A stretch of DNA of 7,306 nt from an uncultured Ignavibacteriales bacterium (GTDB lineage: Bacteria; Bacteroidota; Ignavibacteria; Ignavibacteriales; Ignavibacteriaceae). Where the stretch lies: contig CAJXGP010000092.1 in NCBI GenBank assembly GCA_913053915.1, forward strand, positions 1 through 7,306, given 5' to 3'. Position 1 is the first letter of the stretch, and each line of letters starts with the position of its first letter. Under the pieces are notes generated by a model. That model made no database searches, was not told the DNA's origin, and saw only the letters and a list, made by a program, of their open reading frames with translations. Positions 6,657-7,306 of this stretch are shown here, one piece after another. Position numbers and translations under genes: made by a program.

Positions 6657-6781
6657 ATGAAAACTGAATTGAAAAATATTACTTCTAAATTGCGAGAAGA
6701 ATTACCGAAACTTCGTTCTCAATATAATATAACCTCTCTATTGGAAAGAGAATATTGGCTGAAGCCCAATCAATACTATGA
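6657..6781 (+). pseudogene. MntA-type nucleotidyltransferase antitoxin, internally deleted
   Basis: From the ATG at 6657 the first 28 codons encode MKTELKNITSKLREELPKLR, then SQYNITSL. This is the usual start of small MNT-fold antitoxins, just before the GSxxRGE catalytic segment. That segment and the DxD metal site are absent. From 6740, in a different frame, the sequence encodes IGKRILAEAQSIL and stops with TGA (6779-6781), which matches the usual C-terminal end of the same family (IG-x-RIL-x-E). The simplest reading is an out-of-frame internal deletion near 6738-6740. Relative to the family length of about 95-100 residues, some 55 codons would be missing. In the original frame translation runs on to 6794 with a meaningless tail. 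The MNT partner normally AMPylates and neutralises a HEPN toxin; this copy cannot. Confidence 0.65.
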
Positions 6782-6921
6782 AAGAAAAAGATAGAATAAT
6801 AATTGATTATTTAAATGATATATTAGATTCTATAGGCAATATAAAAAGCTTTCTCAAAGATATAGATTATCCTACCTTCGAAGAAGATATAAAAAATCCG
6901 GTTTCAGATTATTCCCAATAA
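6778..6921 (+). pseudogene. HepT/HEPN (DUF86) toxin, truncated N-terminal part
   Basis: The ATG at 6778 overlaps the antitoxin TGA by ATGA, the standard arrangement of MNT-HEPN pairs. It opens a 47-codon frame: MKEKDRIIIDYLNDILDSIG, then NIKSFLKDIDYPTFEEDIKN and a non-matching end, PVSDYSQ. The first 40 residues fit the N-terminal helices of HepT (DUF86) proteins, which are about 110-140 residues long. The RX4-6H ribonuclease motif of the C-terminal half is missing. The change of character after residue 40 suggests a deletion junction. No full-length HEPN continues in another frame. The product is probably non-toxic or not made. Confidence 0.65.
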
Positions 6922-6931
6922 AATTTAGCGG

Positions 6932-7075
6932 TGCATAACGCTATAAAGGATTCATACCGAATCCGGCGATACCGGACTGAGGTATAATCATGTGTTGAAT
7001 TATCCCCGATATAAACAATATGTGATAACCGAAATATTACGGTTATTACACAGTGGTTATATTAATACGTTAGCA
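6932..7075. repeat. 144-bp structured palindromic element, possible recombination site or RNA
   Basis: The ends TGCATAACG (6932-6940) and CGTTAGCA (7068-7075) are inverted copies with one bulged A, extended by TATAA (6942-6946) and TTATA (7057-7061). Inside are two strong hairpins. One is 6954-6985, with ATACC/GGTAT outside and TCCGG/CCGGA inside, loop CGATA. The other is 7021-7050, with an 11-bp stem TGTGATAACCG/CGGTTATTACA including one G-T pair. It folds as a three-way junction. It starts 10 bases after the HEPN stop. The ends recall integron attC core sites, but they do not fit RYYYAAC/GTTRRRY fully and the interior is branched. Confidence 0.45.
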
Positions 7076-7105
7076 TTTATTTGAAAATGACATAAAAATC
7101 TACCG

Positions 7106-7159
7106 CAGTTGTGAGAGAATTTTATGTTGTCTTTGATTTCTCTCTCAGTTGTGAGAGAA
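7106..7159. repeat. 14-bp direct repeat at 40-bp period, second copy in a hairpin
   Basis: CAGTTGTGAGAGAA occurs at 7106-7119 and again at 7146-7159. The second copy completes a hairpin, TCTCTCA-GTTG-TGAGAGA (7141-7158), with a 7-bp stem and a 4-base loop; the first copy has no such upstream arm. The repeat lies just upstream of the nuclease stub and could be an operator or the trace of an insertion. With two copies and a 40-bp period it is not a CRISPR array. Confidence 0.6.
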
Positions 7160-7176
7160 ATTGAATATATTTGAAC

Positions 7177-7293
7177 ATGAATAAAATATCAGCATATAGG
7201 AATTTCTTCAGAGAAATAATCGACACGATTAATTCAGCAAGATACCAAGCCTTGAGTCCACTCCGAAAAGTATTAGACAAACCTAACAAATAA
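7177..7293 (+). pseudogene. N-terminal stub of YhcG/DUF1016-type nuclease
   Basis: A 38-codon frame starts MNKISAYRNFFREIIDTINS, continues ARYQAL, then SPLRKVLDKPNK and TAA. The segment Y-x-x-F-x-x-EI-x-x-x-I-x-SARYQAL matches my memory of the start of the DUF1016 N-terminal domain (YhcG family), which normally continues AVN and on to YW-x-IG-x-x-I before a PD-(D/E)XK nuclease domain, about 340 residues in all. Here the match breaks after ARYQAL and the frame ends. No further nuclease sequence follows in the last 13 bases of the window, so more may lie beyond the edge. It is probably a deletion remnant; a short unrelated protein cannot be excluded. Confidence 0.4.
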
Positions 7294-7306
7294 TCAAACA
7301 ATTATC

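Noticed and set aside
6740..6794. The tail LEREYWLKPNQYYERKR as part of a real 45-residue protein
   Set aside because: The alternative frame gives the family C-terminus IGKRILAEAQSIL and an ATGA junction, so this tail is out-of-frame read-through.
7106..7159. CRISPR array from repeated GTTGTGAGAGAA
   Set aside because: Only two 14-bp copies at a 40-bp period, no spacer-length regularity and no cas gene.

Overview
The window is AT-rich bacterial DNA. Its core is a minus-strand translation operon in the order rplM (L13), rpsI (S9), rpsB (S2), tsf (EF-Ts), read from about 6175 down to an intrinsic terminator at 3217-3247. pyrH (UMP kinase) follows on the same strand but has its own promoter. 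The gene order, Shine-Dalgarno sites upstream of most of the core genes, strong AT bias, a DUF2905 protein and a TlpA-like thioredoxin would fit the Bacteroidota/Chlorobiota/Ignavibacteriota assemblage. That placement is inference from gene content; no marker settles it.

Layout by region. 1-503 has no gene but holds a nested inverted repeat (261-365). 504-728 (+) is a DUF2905 two-helix membrane protein. 729-943 is a convergent gap with what looks like a 119-bp relic bounded by degenerate IS-type terminal inverted repeats (810-928). 944-1790 (-) is a probable two-gene unit: a small basic single-span membrane protein, then a TlpA/ResA-like thioredoxin whose lipobox cysteine is replaced by arginine through what would be one base change. 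1791-2360 has no recognisable gene. 2361-6101 is the core block: pyrH, tsf, rpsB, rpsI and rplM. S2 carries an unusual C-terminal extension of about 110 residues, rich in Lys and Glu, with an internal tandem repeat. 6102-6656 is a divergent spacer with the operon promoter, a possible peptidase fragment and a GC-rich inverted repeat.

The most interesting part is 6550-7293 (+). It looks like a graveyard of short defence or toxin-antitoxin genes that keep only their ends. An MntA-type nucleotidyltransferase antitoxin has lost its catalytic middle by an out-of-frame internal deletion but keeps its ATGA overlap with the next gene. That gene is a HEPN (HepT) toxin cut to 47 codons. Then come a 144-bp structured palindromic element, a 40-bp-spaced direct repeat with a hairpin, and the N-terminal stub of a YhcG/DUF1016-type nuclease. 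Palindromic elements lie between the gene stubs, which resembles a decayed cassette array or defence island inserted upstream of a ribosomal operon.

Functionally, the core operon supplies ribosomal proteins and the EF-Tu exchange factor, and pyrH makes UDP for nucleotide synthesis. The accessory right end is probably non-functional.
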